In this document: positions 18,839-28,700 of the stretch, one piece after another
How positions within the stretch are numbered: the first letter of the stretch is position 1
Layout of the letters: each line of letters begins with the position of its first letter
Assembly: GCA_001899085.1 (NCBI GenBank)
Contig: MKVB01000001.1
Coordinates: 1,251,323 to 1,315,322 of the forward strand
From: Devosia sp. 66-14
GTDB taxonomy: Bacteria > Pseudomonadota > Alphaproteobacteria > Rhizobiales > Devosiaceae
Length of the DNA: 64,000 nucleotides
Direction: 5' to 3'
Notes under the pieces: generated by a model
Seen by the model: only the letters and a program-made list of their open reading frames with translations
Databases searched by the model: none
Told to the model about the DNA's origin: nothing
Program-made: the position numbers and the translations under genes

Positions 18839-19669
18839 TCACTTCCCCATCCCCGCCACCGTCTGGTCGCCGCCGCGGCTGAAATAGAACGCCAACAGGA
18901 TCGGCAGCAGCGTCACGATCACCACCACCATGGCGACCACATTGGTCACCGGGCGCTGCCGCGGCCGCACCAGTTCCTCGAGCATCCAGATCGGCAGCGT
19001 CTGCTGCTGGCCGGCGGTGAAGGTGGTGACGATCACTTCGTCGAAGCTCAGCGCGAAGGCCAGCATGCCGCCGGCGAGCAGCGCCGTACCGATATTGGGC
19101 AGGATCACGTAGCGAAACGTCTGGAACTTGTCGGCGCCGAGGTCCATCGCCGCCTCGATCATCGAACCCGAGGTTCGCCGGAACCGCGCCACCGCGTTGT
19201 TGTAGACGACGACGATGCAGAAGGTCGCGTGCCCCAAGACGATCGTCCAGAACGAGAACGGGATCTCCATCAGGCTGAAGGCCGAGCGCAGCGAGATGCC
19301 GGTGATGATGCCGGGCAGCGCGATCGGCAGGATCACCAACAGCGAAATCGTCTCGCGCCCGAAGAACCGGGTCCCCGAAACCGCCGCGGCGCAGAGCGTT
19401 CCGAGCACCAGCGCGATCCCGGTCGAAATCGCTGCCACCTGCACCGACAGCGTCAGTGCCTGCCACACATCGGCCCGGTTCCAGGTCACCTCGAACCACT
19501 TGAGCGTCAACCCCGGCGGCGGCCACTGATAGGTCCGCTCCTCCGACGAGAAGGCGTAGAGAAAGATCAGCGCGATCGGCGCCAGCATGAAGAACAGCCC
19601 GGCCCCGGCGGCGAGCTTCAGCCCCCAGGGGGCGCGGGGGGCATCCGCCCGCTGGCGGTCAGAGCGCAT
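18839..19669 (-). CDS. ydcV: Polyamine-type ABC transporter permease (PotC/YdcV-like)
   Basis: The 276-residue permease has about six membrane segments and the EAA loop [20 protein letters not shown]. An upstream in-frame ATG at 19747 would add 26 residues, but these are translated from the neighbouring palindromic repeat. I therefore place the start at the ATG at 19669, with GGGAGG just ahead of it. It pairs with the PotB-like permease encoded upstream. Together with the SBP, ATPase and aldehyde dehydrogenase it forms a ydcSTUV-patD-like operon for putrescine or GABA-related uptake; the exact ligand is inferred. Confidence 0.85.
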   Translation of the reverse strand: MRSDRQRADAPRAPWGLKLAAGAGLFFMLAPIALIFLYAFSSEERTYQWPPPGLTLKWFEVTWNRADVWQALTLSVQVAAISTGIALVLGTLCAAAVSGTRFFGRETISLLVILPIALPGIITGISLRSAFSLMEIPFSFWTIVLGHATFCIVVVYNNAVARFRRTSGSMIEAAMDLGADKFQTFRYVILPNIGTALLAGGMLAFALSFDEVIVTTFTAGQQQTLPIWMLEELVRPRQRPVTNVVAMVVVIVTLLPILLAFYFSRGGDQTVAGMGK

Positions 19670-19684
19670 CGGAGCCTCCCTCTT

Positions 19685-19799
19685 CACCTCTCCCTTGGGG
19701 GAGAGGTCGGCGCGCAGCGCCGGGTGAGGGGGCCTTGCCCCAAGCACAGTGTTTACGGCAAGGCCCCCTCACCCCCACCCTCTCCCCCAAGGGAGAGGG
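19685..19799. repeat. Nested palindrome between ydcU and ydcV
   Basis: Outer arms CCTCTCCCTTGGGGGAGAGG and the complementary copy each form a small hairpin. Inner arms GGTGAGGGGGCCTTGCC (19723-19739) and GGCAAGGCCCCCTCACC (19757-19773) pair perfectly over 17 bp. The right-hand end of the transcript-sense copy supplies bases just upstream of the ydcV ribosome site. Confidence 0.8.
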
Positions 19800-19827
19800 G
19801 GCGATAGAGCCGCCATGCCCAAGCACG

Positions 19828-20787
19828 CTAAAGCGCATCGAACGCCCCCATGCGCTTGGCCATCCACAGATAGAGCCCCATGATGACGATCGGCACCACC
19901 GTGAAGGCAGCCGCCAGCGGGATGTTCCCTGCCGTGCCCTGGTGCGCATAGACCGCCTGGCCGATGAAGAAGGCCGAGGTGCCGATGATCTGCGGGATGA
20001 TGTAGTCGCCCAGCGTCAGCGAGAACGTGAAGATCGAGCCGGCGACGATCCCCGGCAGCGCCAGCGGGAAGATCACCTTCCAGAACGTCTGCAGCGGCGT
20101 TGCCCCGAGATCGGACGACGCATCGAGCAGGTTCGTCGGCACCCGCTCGATCGCCGCCTGGATCGGCAGGATCATGTAGGGCATCCAGACATAGAGGAAG
20201 ACGAGGAAGGTGCCGGTATAGCTGATCGACAGCGAATTGCCGCCGATCACCGGCAGCGACAGCCAGGCATCGAGCACTGGAGTGAGGTGCAGCTGTGCGA
20301 ACACCCAGTTGAGAATGCCCTCCTTGGCGAGGATCAGCTTCCAGGCATAGACCTTGACCAGGTAGCTGGCCCACAGCGGCAGCATGATCCCGAGATAGAA
20401 CAGCGCCTTCCATTTCCCCCGCGCATAGCGCGCCGCCATATAGGCGATGGGAAAGGCGATCAGCGCCGCCGCCAGCGTTACCGCCGCCGCCATGATCACC
20501 GTGCGGAGGATCACGTCGACGTTCTGCGGCTTCAGCAGTTCCGCATAGGTCTTGAGCGTGAACTCGTAATTGATCAGCCCCGAGAACTCGTCGATCGAGA
20601 AAAAGCTCTGCAGCAGCAGCGCGAACAGCGAGCCGACATAGACGATGCCGAGCCATAGCAGCGCCGGCAGCAGCAAGAGGAAGACGAACAGCTTGGGCTG
20701 CCGCCAGAAGCGGTCGCTGAGCGCGCCGAGCCAGCCGCGCCGGTTCGGCAGGATCGCGCTGGAGCTGGTCGCGGCGATCGCGCTCAC
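19828..20787 (-). CDS. ydcU: Polyamine-type ABC transporter permease (PotB/YdcU-like)
   Basis: The 319-residue permease has a cytoplasmic N-terminus, a first membrane helix (FVFLLLLPALLWLGIVYVG), a periplasmic loop and five further helices. Its EAA loop is LLDASSDLGATPLQTFWKVI. The Asp/Ser in place of the usual EAA residues is common among PotB-type subunits. The start overlaps the end of the ATPase gene by 4 bp. A nested palindrome of about 115 bp separates it from the second permease gene, an unusual break within an otherwise coupled operon. Confidence 0.85.
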   Translation of the reverse strand: MSAIAATSSSAILPNRRGWLGALSDRFWRQPKLFVFLLLLPALLWLGIVYVGSLFALLLQSFFSIDEFSGLINYEFTLKTYAELLKPQNVDVILRTVIMAAAVTLAAALIAFPIAYMAARYARGKWKALFYLGIMLPLWASYLVKVYAWKLILAKEGILNWVFAQLHLTPVLDAWLSLPVIGGNSLSISYTGTFLVFLYVWMPYMILPIQAAIERVPTNLLDASSDLGATPLQTFWKVIFPLALPGIVAGSIFTFSLTLGDYIIPQIIGTSAFFIGQAVYAHQGTAGNIPLAAAFTVVPIVIMGLYLWMAKRMGAFDAL

Positions 20788-21785
20788 CCCACATCCTCCA
20801 TCAGGTGCAGCGCCTCGCGGGCAAAGCCGATGGTCACCCGCTCGCCATCACCAGGCACGTCGCCGCCTGAAGGCACCACCGCATGGAGCAGCGTGCCGTT
20901 GAGCTCGATGCCAAGCCGCGTCGTGGCGCCCAGATAGGAGCGCGACACCACCGTTCCGGTAAGCGCCGCGTGCCCGGCGGTCGCCCGGATCAGGTGAATG
21001 GCCTCGGGCCGGAGCGAGGCCCAGCGCCGCTCGCCGGCAATGGTCTCGACGAACTCGGGGGCGAGGACGTTGGACGAACCGACGAAATCGGCGACGAAAC
21101 GCGAATTGGGCCTCGTATAGATCTGCTCGGGCGTCCCCACCTGCACCAGCTTGCCGAAGTTGAACACCGCCACCCGGTCGGCCATCGACAGTGCTTCACC
21201 CTGGTCGTGGGTGACGAAGATGAAGGTGATGCCCAGCGTCTTCTGCAGCGCCTTCAGCTCTTCCTGCATCTGCTCTCGCAGCTTCAGATCGAGCGCCCCG
21301 AGCGGCTCGTCTAGCAGCAACACCTTCGGCCGGTTGACGATGGCCCGGGCCAGCGCCACCCGCTGTCGCTGCCCGCCCGAGAGCTGGCCGGGCCGGCGCT
21401 CGCCATACCCGCTGAGCTTCACCAGCTCGAGCGCCGCTTCCGCCTCGCGGGCCCGTGTCGGCTTGTCGACCTTCTTCAGCATCAGCGAGAATTCGACGTT
21501 CTCACGCACGTTCATGTGCGGGAACAGCGCGTAGTCCTGGAACACGGTGTTGACGTTGCGCCGATAGGGCGGCACGCCCTCCACCGCCTCGCCGAAGATC
21601 TGGATCTGCCCCAGCGTCGGTTGCTCGAAGCCGGCGATCAACCGCAAGCAGGTGGTCTTGCCCGAGCCCGAGGGACCGAGCATGGCAAAGAACTCCCCTT
21701 CCCCGACCTCGAGATCGACCTCATCGAGAGCTCTCACCGCGCCGAAATGGCGGGAAACGGTCTTGAGGGATACGGCCGAGGTCAT
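20784..21785 (-). CDS. ydcT: Polyamine-type ABC transporter ATP-binding protein (PotA/YdcT-like)
   Basis: The 333-residue ATPase has Walker A GPSGSGKTT (about residues 38-46), signature LSGGQRQR (about 138-145), Walker B VLLLDEPLGALD and a C-terminal TOBE domain (about 250-333). This fits PotA/YdcT. It overlaps ydcU by 4 bp. The gap to the binding-protein gene upstream is 296 bp and holds three short hairpins. Its product powers uptake through YdcU-YdcV. Confidence 0.88.
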   Translation of the reverse strand: MTSAVSLKTVSRHFGAVRALDEVDLEVGEGEFFAMLGPSGSGKTTCLRLIAGFEQPTLGQIQIFGEAVEGVPPYRRNVNTVFQDYALFPHMNVRENVEFSLMLKKVDKPTRAREAEAALELVKLSGYGERRPGQLSGGQRQRVALARAIVNRPKVLLLDEPLGALDLKLREQMQEELKALQKTLGITFIFVTHDQGEALSMADRVAVFNFGKLVQVGTPEQIYTRPNSRFVADFVGSSNVLAPEFVETIAGERRWASLRPEAIHLIRATAGHAALTGTVVSRSYLGATTRLGIELNGTLLHAVVPSGGDVPGDGERVTIGFAREALHLMEDVG

Positions 21786-21855
21786 GCGTCAGAGAACCTT
21801 TGCGTCAACCGGGGAAGCTTCACGGACGGTGAAAAATCCTCAGGGATCGACCGGA

Positions 21856-21943
21856 GGATTTGCAAGAGCAAATCCCCGGGTGGGTTCGGCGGATTTGCCT
21901 TTCGGCAAATCGCCGGGCGGGAGGATTTGCCGTTGGCAAATCC
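21856..21943. repeat. Three tandem GGATTTGC hairpins between ydcS and ydcT
   Basis: Hairpin 1 is GGATTTGC-AAGA-GCAAATCC (21856-21875). Hairpin 2 is GGCGGATTTGCC-TTTC-GGCAAATCGCC (21888-21914, one bulge). Hairpin 3 is GGATTTGCC-GTT-GGCAAATCC (21923-21943). All share the GGATTTGC arm but differ in loop and flanks. The position, downstream of the binding-protein gene and ahead of the membrane components, suits 3'-end protection or partial termination. Confidence 0.75.
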
Positions 21944-22081
21944 CCCTGGTGTCACCCCCGCAACGGCGGAACCCACTCGCTGTGGACGCGAGGTTGCGCT
22001 GGGCTGCGCCGCCGCGGGAGTGACCGTCGCGGGATGAAGGAAGGGCGCTGACGCGCCATTCCCCGGGCCGGCTAGAGCCCC

Positions 22082-23239
22082 CTAGCGGCCGCCGATAACC
22101 CCGACGTAATCGCTGACCCAGCGGTAATACGGCACGCATTCGCCCTGCTCGCACTTGGCGGTCGGGGTCCGCCAGAAGCGGATCTTGTCGAAATTCTCGT
22201 AGCCGTTGGTGGCGCAGCCCTCATCGGTGAGCAGCTCGTTGCCCTTGCAGGCGGCCGGCACCGACGGCACCGTGCCGAACCAGGCCGATACGTCGCCCTG
22301 CACCTTGGGCGAAAGCGAGTGCTCCATCCACTTGTAGGCGCAGGTGGGGTGCGGGCTGTCGACATGCAGCATCGTGGTGTCGGCCCAGCCGGTGATGCCT
22401 TCTTCGGGGAAGGTCGAGGCAACCTTGGCGCCTTCCGCCTTCAGCACATTGACCATGAACGGCCATGACGACGAGGCGACAACGCCTTCGTTCTTGAAAT
22501 CGTCCATCTGGATGAAGGCGTCGTGCCAGTAGCGGCCGACCAGGGTGCGCTGCACGCGCAGCAGGTCGAGCGCCGCCTTGTACTGGTCCTCATTCAGCGC
22601 ATAGGGATCGGTGATCCCCAGCTCCGGCTTGTGCGTCATCAGGTAGAGCGCGGCGTCCGCCACATAGATCGGACCGTCATAGGCCTGGACGCGCCCCTTG
22701 TTGGACTTGCCGTCGGGCAGCGTCTGCTCTTCGAACACCACGTTCCAGCTGGTCGGCGGCTTATCGCCGAACACTTCGGTATTATACATCAGCACATTGG
22801 CGCCCCACACATAGGGCGTGCCGTAATGGGTGCCGTCGACGGTGTGCCAGGCGGCGTTCTGCAGGCGCTCGTCGATCGTCGACCACGACGGGATCAGTGC
22901 CGTGTTGATCGGCTGCACGCGCTTGCCGGCGATCAGGCGCAGCGAGGCGTCGCCCGAGGCGGTGACGAGGTCGAAGCCGCCTTCGTTCATCAGCGCCACC
23001 ATTTCGTCCGAGGTGTTGGCGGTCTTCACCGACACCTTGCAGCCGGTATCGGCTTCGAACTTGGTGACCCAGTCATAGTTCGGGTCGGTCTCGCCGCGTT
23101 CGATATATCCGGCCCAGGCGACGATCGAAACTTCGCCCTCCCCGGCGCCGAGCGATTGCAGCATTTCCTGCGCAACCACCTGACCGGTGAAGGTCGCAAC
23201 CATGGTCAAGGCCGTACACGTCTTGAGGATGGATTTCAT
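22082..23239 (-). CDS. ydcS: ABC transporter substrate-binding protein (PotD/YdcS-like)
   Basis: The 385-residue protein starts MKSILKTCTALTMVATFTGQ, a signal peptide cleaved near VVAQ, and has a family-1 solute-binding fold. VSIVAWAGYIERGETDPNYD and ANTSDEMVALMNEGGFDLV resemble YdcS, and SWPFMVNVLKAEG lies in the hinge. The frame is open upstream to 23458, but GGGAGA just before 23239 and the signal peptide fix the start. Three Cys (CAYKW, ACKGN, CATNG) and two more at the C-terminus may form disulfides. It is the first gene of the ydcSTUV-patD-like cluster and would bind putrescine, GABA or a related amine in the periplasm; ligand inferred. Confidence 0.88.
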   Translation of the reverse strand: MKSILKTCTALTMVATFTGQVVAQEMLQSLGAGEGEVSIVAWAGYIERGETDPNYDWVTKFEADTGCKVSVKTANTSDEMVALMNEGGFDLVTASGDASLRLIAGKRVQPINTALIPSWSTIDERLQNAAWHTVDGTHYGTPYVWGANVLMYNTEVFGDKPPTSWNVVFEEQTLPDGKSNKGRVQAYDGPIYVADAALYLMTHKPELGITDPYALNEDQYKAALDLLRVQRTLVGRYWHDAFIQMDDFKNEGVVASSSWPFMVNVLKAEGAKVASTFPEEGITGWADTTMLHVDSPHPTCAYKWMEHSLSPKVQGDVSAWFGTVPSVPAACKGNELLTDEGCATNGYENFDKIRFWRTPTAKCEQGECVPYYRWVSDYVGVIGGR

Positions 23240-23343
23240 CGATTTCTCCCTGCTCGGGCAGCGCTCCCAAATGCGCATCAAGCCCTTGCATGGGAGCTTA
23301 TCGGGCGCTGTGCTATGCGCAAATGCATTCGTCCGGGGGAAGT

Positions 23344-23360
23344 TATCGGATTTTCCGATA
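23344..23360. promoter_or_regulatory. LysR-type operator-like dyad upstream of ydcS
   Basis: TATCGGATTTTCCGATA is a perfect dyad with a T-N11-A core, the hallmark of LysR-family binding sites. It lies 104 bp upstream of the ydcS start and downstream of the LysR gene stop, on the path from regulator to target. The sequence is clear; the regulator assignment is inference. Confidence 0.55.
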
Positions 23361-23431
23361 GCAGATGATGTGGTGAGCAGTCCTGGCTCGCCGAGCAATT
23401 GATTGGCACCAAACTCGCAACCCACCCCGGT

Positions 23432-23509
23432 GTCATCCCAGCGAAAGCTGGGACCCAACTCTCCTCTGGCGCGGGCGGTGAAATGGGTCCCAGCTTTCGC
23501 TGGGATGAC
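23432..23509. repeat. 78-bp palindromic repeat, family A copy 2
   Basis: Same size and layout as copies 1 and 3, but the small stems read CCAGC-GAAA-GCTGG instead of CCTGC-GAAA-GCAGG. The change occurs on both strands of both arms, so pairing is kept. The symmetry extends a few bases beyond, through CCGGT/ACCGG. It lies between the LysR gene and ydcS. Confidence 0.85.
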
Positions 23510-23578
23510 ACCGGTGGGGAGGTGAGACTGTGCGCAAGCTCTCGACGCGAATGGCGGCTATCAGCTCGGCACACCCCC

Positions 23579-24502
23579 TCACCGCTCCTGCGCCGCCCTG
23601 CCCCGCGGCGCATGCTGCTGTTGCGCCAAACCGATGAAATCCCGCGCGGCCTGGGTCAGCCGGCTGCCGCGGCGCCACACCATCCCCACCTGCACCACCG
23701 GCAGCGCGCCGGAAATGTCGCGGCTTTCGATCCGGTCGCCTTCCAGCGACCACGGCCGATAGACGAGGTCGGGCAACAGCGCGATGCCGGCGCCGGTGGC
23801 GACGAGGCTGCGCACCGCCTCGACCGAGCGGGTGCGGAACGCCACATTGGGTCGCGCGCTGAACGCGGCGAGCAGCTTGCCGGTATTCTCCTCGGTCTCG
23901 TCCACCGTCAACATGATCAAGGGCTCCGGCACGATATCGGAAACCGAGATGATGTCGGCTCCGCCGAGCCGATGCCCGAGCGGCAGCCACAGCCGATAGG
24001 GCGAGGTCTCGAAGATCTCGGCCTGCAGCGCCACGCGGTCCCTGAGGTTGGAGATTACCATCACCGCCACATCGAGTTCGCCGCCGATCAGGAGGTGCTC
24101 GAGATAATCGCCATTATCCTCGATCGCCGTGACGTTGACCCCGGGATAGGCCCGCCGATAGCGCGCCAGCAGGTCCGACAGCACATAACCCGCGACCAGC
24201 GACGTCACCCCCAGCTGCAGGTTGCCGCCCACCGGCGCTTCCGCCTCGCCGAAGCTGCGCCGCGCATCCGACACGCTGGCGAGGATGCGGGTGGCGTGGC
24301 GGTAGAATTGGTGCCCCTTATGGGTGATGGTCAGCCCGCGCCGATGCCGCTCGAACAGCGTCACCCCCAGGTCGGATTCGAGCTCCTTGATCGCGTCGGT
24401 CACGGCCGACTGGCTGATCGACAGCGACTGCGCCGCCCCCGATACGGTGCCCTCCTCGGCGACCGAGATGAAATATTGCAGCTGCCTGAGGGTGAAAGCC
24501 AT
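23579..24502 (-). CDS. LysR-family transcriptional regulator of the ydc cluster
   Basis: The 307-residue protein has a LysR helix-turn-helix (LRQLQYFISVAEEGTVSGAA; recognition helix SISQSAVTDAIKELE, about residues 28-42) and an effector domain from about residue 90. It is encoded on the same strand as, and 339 bp upstream of, the ydcS cluster, with a perfect T-N11-A dyad in that gap. It probably senses an amine or its breakdown product and controls the cluster. The small 89-residue protein gene is divergent. Confidence 0.85.
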   Translation of the reverse strand: MAFTLRQLQYFISVAEEGTVSGAAQSLSISQSAVTDAIKELESDLGVTLFERHRRGLTITHKGHQFYRHATRILASVSDARRSFGEAEAPVGGNLQLGVTSLVAGYVLSDLLARYRRAYPGVNVTAIEDNGDYLEHLLIGGELDVAVMVISNLRDRVALQAEIFETSPYRLWLPLGHRLGGADIISVSDIVPEPLIMLTVDETEENTGKLLAAFSARPNVAFRTRSVEAVRSLVATGAGIALLPDLVYRPWSLEGDRIESRDISGALPVVQVGMVWRRGSRLTQAARDFIGLAQQQHAPRGRAAQER

Positions 24503-24594
24503 GCTGCACTAAAGCATTGATCCGGGCGTGGGGCACCCCCTTGCCGCCCGCGCCATCTGCGCTATGAACATCGCGAAACCTTCGGAGGCAAATC

Positions 24595-24864
24595 ATGGGC
24601 AGCCGCGCCAACACCCTCGCCGCCATCGAGCGCCGCGTCCGCCGCATCGGCCGGCCGTTCGGCGTCAGCCTGCTGATTGCCGAAAAGCGCAACCCCAAGA
24701 TCGAGGCGCATGGCGGCTACATGCTGCGCGACGACGATACCTTCGAGATCGTCTTCGGCAATGCCGGCTATGATTTCTCCGCCAGCCTCGAGGAAATCGA
24801 GGAGTTCCTGATGGAATCGCGCACCGCCATGCGCGAGGAGATCAAGAGCAAGAAGAAGCGCTAG
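24595..24864 (+). CDS. Conserved small hypothetical protein
   Basis: The 89-residue protein MGSRANTLAAIERRVRRIGR... has a basic N-terminal half and a lysine-rich tail (EEIKSKKKR), with EIVFGNAGYDFSASLEEIEE between. It has no signal peptide and no membrane segment. A GGAGG ribosome site precedes the ATG at a good distance and codon use matches the neighbours, so it is likely real. I do not recognise a family. It is divergent from the LysR gene and followed by a palindromic repeat. Confidence 0.65.
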   Translation: MGSRANTLAAIERRVRRIGRPFGVSLLIAEKRNPKIEAHGGYMLRDDDTFEIVFGNAGYDFSASLEEIEEFLMESRTAMREEIKSKKKR

Positions 24865-24913
24865 GGCTCACAGTCGCCCGTCGCTTCGCTCCGGTCGCGC
24901 TACACTTCGTTTC

Positions 24914-25069
24914 GCGATACCCCTCATCCGCCCTTCGGGCACCTTCTCCCACAAGGGGAGAAGGCGATCGCAACTGACAATTGCGCACCTGAACTCCGCA
25001 CGGAAGGCAGTGTGCGTGCCTTCTCCCCTTGTGGGAGAAGGTGGCCGAAGGCCGGATGAGGGGTATCGC
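24914..25069. repeat. 156-bp palindrome (family C)
   Basis: Ends GCGATACCCCTCATCCG and CGGATGAGGGGTATCGC pair perfectly; inside are CACCTTCTCCCACAAGGGG and its complement, each also able to form a small hairpin. It lies between convergent genes and could terminate both. Confidence 0.8.
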
Positions 25070-25112
25070 ATCGCTTGCGATGCGCGCTTGGAGCGTTTGC
25101 GACGAGCGACAC

Positions 25113-25628
25113 CTACCCCCGCAACACCCCCCGCAACCACTCCCGCACCCCACGCACCCAACCCACTGCCGCCCGCCACGCCGCCGTGGCCTTCGCCCAG
25201 TCGATCGCCCGGTCGCGCAGCCTGAACAACCAGCCCAGGAGCTTCGCGAACCAGTCGATCCGCATCAGCGGCACATACACCGCGTGAAAAATCCGCTCGA
25301 CCACCAGCAGCGACAGCGCATGGGCCAGCAATAGTCCGATGGTGCCGGTGATGACGTGCCCTGTCCCCGCCCACCAGATGGCGACCACCTTCATCGGCTC
25401 GATCACCACGAACGGCACGCCCAGCGCCACCAGCGCCGCATAGGGCGGAAGCCGGCCGAGCCAGTCGCCCACGCGCTGGAACAACCGCAAGGCGCTGAGC
25501 CACTGGATCAGCGGGCGGAACAGCGGAAACAGCAGCTCGTCGAGCAGCGTGTAGATCACCACCGCGACGGTCACTATCGCCCGCCCGACGGCGCGGATCA
25601 CCCGCGTTATCGCCCCCTGCTCCGCCAT
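25113..25628 (-). CDS. Conserved membrane protein of unknown function
   Basis: The 171-residue protein has two or three hydrophobic segments: AVGRAIVTVAVVIYTLLDEL near the N-terminus, AALVALGVPFVVIEPMKVV and HVITGTIGLLLAHALSLLVV in the middle. An amphipathic, Arg/Trp-rich C-terminus (WLFRLRDRAIDWAKA) follows. I do not recognise a function. It is divergent from the transglutaminase operon, with 97 bp between the starts, so the two may share a promoter region. Confidence 0.65.
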   Translation of the reverse strand: MAEQGAITRVIRAVGRAIVTVAVVIYTLLDELLFPLFRPLIQWLSALRLFQRVGDWLGRLPPYAALVALGVPFVVIEPMKVVAIWWAGTGHVITGTIGLLLAHALSLLVVERIFHAVYVPLMRIDWFAKLLGWLFRLRDRAIDWAKATAAWRAAVGWVRGVREWLRGVLRG

Positions 25629-25725
25629 GTTTTCCTCTGCCGCTTACGAAGGCTGGCCGTGCCGAGCTTCTATGCTATCGTCTGATCGGGAAGTTTCTGT
25701 GCCTCAGTAGCGAGCGTCCGACCGC

Positions 25726-28700
25726 ATGTCGATCAAAGCCGCGATCTATCACCTGACGCACTACAAGTACGACCGTCCGGTCATCCTGCAGCCCCAGATC
25801 ATCCGGCTCCAGCCGGCGCCGCAATCAAAGACCAAGGTGCTGAGCCACTCGCTGCGGGTGTCGCCGGCCAACCACTTCGTCAACCTGCAGCAGGACCCCT
25901 ACGGCAACTACCTTTCCCGTCACGTCTTCCCCGATCCGGTGACCGAGCTGAAGATCGAGGTCGACCTCGTCGCCGACATGACGGTCTACAACCCCTTCGA
26001 TTTCTTCGTCGAAGAGCGGGCCGAGACCTGGCCGTTCGAATATCCCGAAGAACTGCGCGACGATCTCTCGATCTACATGAAGCCGCAGCCGGCGGGTCCG
26101 CTGTTGACCGAGTTCCTGCGTGGCGTCGACCGCACGCCGATGAATACCGTCAACTTCATCACTGCGCTCAATGCCCGGGTGCAGCGCGAGATCGGCTATA
26201 TCGTGCGGCTCGAAACCGGCGTGCTCGAGCCCGAGGAAACCCTGGCGCGCGCCCAGGGCTCCTGTCGCGATTCCAGCTGGCTGCTTGTGCAGGCGCTGCG
26301 CCAGCTCGGCTTTGCCGCGCGCTTCGTCTCGGGTTACCTGATCCAGCTGAAGCCTGACCTCGTTTCGCTCGACGGGCCCGCCGGCACCGACCACGATTTC
26401 ACCGATCTCCACGCCTGGTGCGAGGTCTATCTGCCCGGCGCCGGCTGGGTCGGGCTCGACCCCACTTCAGGCCTCCTCGCCGGCGAGAGCCACGTACCGC
26501 TCGCCGCCACGCCGCATTATCGCAATGCCGCGCCGATCTCCGGCTTCACCAGTTTCGCCAATGTCGAATTCGCCTTCGACATGAAGGTGAGCCGCGTCGC
26601 CGAGCACCCGCGCATCACCAAACCCTTTTCCGACGAAAGCTGGGACCGGCTCAATGCGCTCGGCCGGCGGGTCGACGAGGAACTGGTCAAGCACGATGTC
26701 CGCCTCACCATGGGAGGCGAGCCGACCTTCGTGTCGATCGACGATTTCGAAGCCGGCGAGTGGAATGCCGATGCGGTCGGCCCGACCAAACGGCAGAAGG
26801 CCGATGCGCTGATCCGTCGGCTGCGTGAGCGCTTCGCCCCCGGCGGCCTGCTGCATTACGGCCAGGGCAAATGGTACCCGGGCGAGACGCTGCCGCGCTG
26901 GACCTTCTCGCTCTACTGGCGCCGCGACAACCAGCCGGTCTGGCGCGACGAGGCCTTGTTCGCGCATGAGGGCGTGCCGACAGAAGCCAGACCCGGCGAC
27001 GACCAGCGCCTCCTCACCGAAATCGCCGCCAATCTCGGCGTCGGCAGCGAAACCATCGATGCCGCCTATGAGGATCCGGGCGATTGGCTGGTCAAGGAAG
27101 CCCGCCTGCCGCCCAATGTCGATCCGGCCAATTCCGAACTGGCCGACCCCGAGGCGCGCGCCCGCATGGCGCGGGTGTTCGACAACGGCCTCAACAACCC
27201 CACCGGCTATGTGCTGCCGGTGCAGCGCTGGAACGCCCTGCCCGACCGCAACAACCGCTGGATCACCGAGAAATGGCGGACGCGTCGTGGAAAACTGTTC
27301 CTCGCCGCCGGCGACTCGCCGGTCGGCTACCGCCTGCCGCTGAGTTCGCTGAAGCACGTCGCGCCGACCGCATATCCGCATGTGGTGCCGCGTGATCCGC
27401 TGATCGCCGTGCTCGAGCTGCCCGAAGTCGAGGACCTGCTGCGCCAGCCGGTGGAGGTGCGCGTCGGCCACCATGCCCAGCCCTCGACCTTCACTGCCGA
27501 CCCGACGATCACCCAGGAAATCACCGAGCAGGTGCTGGACGAGATCGACTCGACCGTCCGCACCGCCATCACCGTGGAGCTGCGCGAAGGCAGGCTCTGC
27601 GTGTTCCTGCCGCCGGTCTCGACGGTCGAGGACTATCTCGAGCTGATCGCCGCCTCCGAGGAGGCGGCCAAAACCCTCGGCCTCCCCATCCATGTCGAAG
27701 GCTATGCGCCGCCCTACGACCCCCGGCTCAATGTCATCCGCGTCGCGCCCGACCCCGGCGTCATCGAGGTGAACATCCACCCGGCCGCCAGCTGGGAGGA
27801 GTGCGTCGCCACCACCACCGCCGTTTATGAGGAAGCCCGGCAGGCCCGGCTCGGCGCCGACAAGTTCATGATCGACGGCAAGCACACCGGCACCGGCGGC
27901 GGCAACCACGTGGTGGTCGGCGGCTCGACCCCCGGGGATTCGCCGTTCCTGCGCCGCCCGGACCTGCTCAAGAGCCTGATCCTCCATTGGCAGCAGCATC
28001 CGTCGCTGAGCTACCTGTTCTCGGGTCTGTTCATCGGCCCCACCTCGCAGGCGCCACGCCTCGACGAGGCCCGGCACGACAGCCTCTATGAACTCGAGAT
28101 CGCCATGCAGCAGGTGCCGGCGCCCGGCGAGGGTCCGGCACCCCTGCCCTGGCTGGTCGACCGGCTGTTCCGCAACCTGCTCGTCGATGTCACCGGCAAC
28201 ACCCACCGCTCGGAAATCTGCATCGACAAGCTCTATTCGCCCGATGGCCCGACCGGCCGGCTCGGGCTGGTGGAGTTCCGCGGTTTCGAAATGCCGCCCA
28301 ATGCCAGGATGAACCTGGCGCAGCAGCTGCTGGTCCGCGCCCTCATCGCCCGCTTCTGGCAGGCGCCCAAGCAGGGCCGGTTCACCCGCTGGGGCACCAC
28401 GCTGCACGATCGTTTCATGCTGCCGCACTTCGTCTGGGCCGATTTCCTCGATGTGCTCGGCGACCTCAGGGACAACGGCTTCGCGCTCGACCCCGAATGG
28501 TTCGCCGCGCAGCTCGAGTTCCGCTTCCCGTTCTGCGGCGAGGTGGAGGTCGAGGGCATGAAGCTGACGCTGAACCAGGCGCTCGAGCCCTGGCACGTGA
28601 TGGGCGAGCAAGGCGCCATCGGCGGCACCGTGCGCTTTGTTGATTCATCGGTTGAACGGCTTCAAGTGAAACTCGAAGGCCTGAACCCCGGACGCTACCA

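Noticed and set aside
19670-19747. N-terminal extension of the ydcV permease by 26 residues
   Set aside because: The extension is translated from the palindromic repeat; the ATG at 19669 has its own ribosome site and starts the conserved protein.
26467-28611. Open frame of 714 codons opposite the large transglutaminase gene
   Set aside because: Antisense shadow of a gene with clear catalytic motifs.
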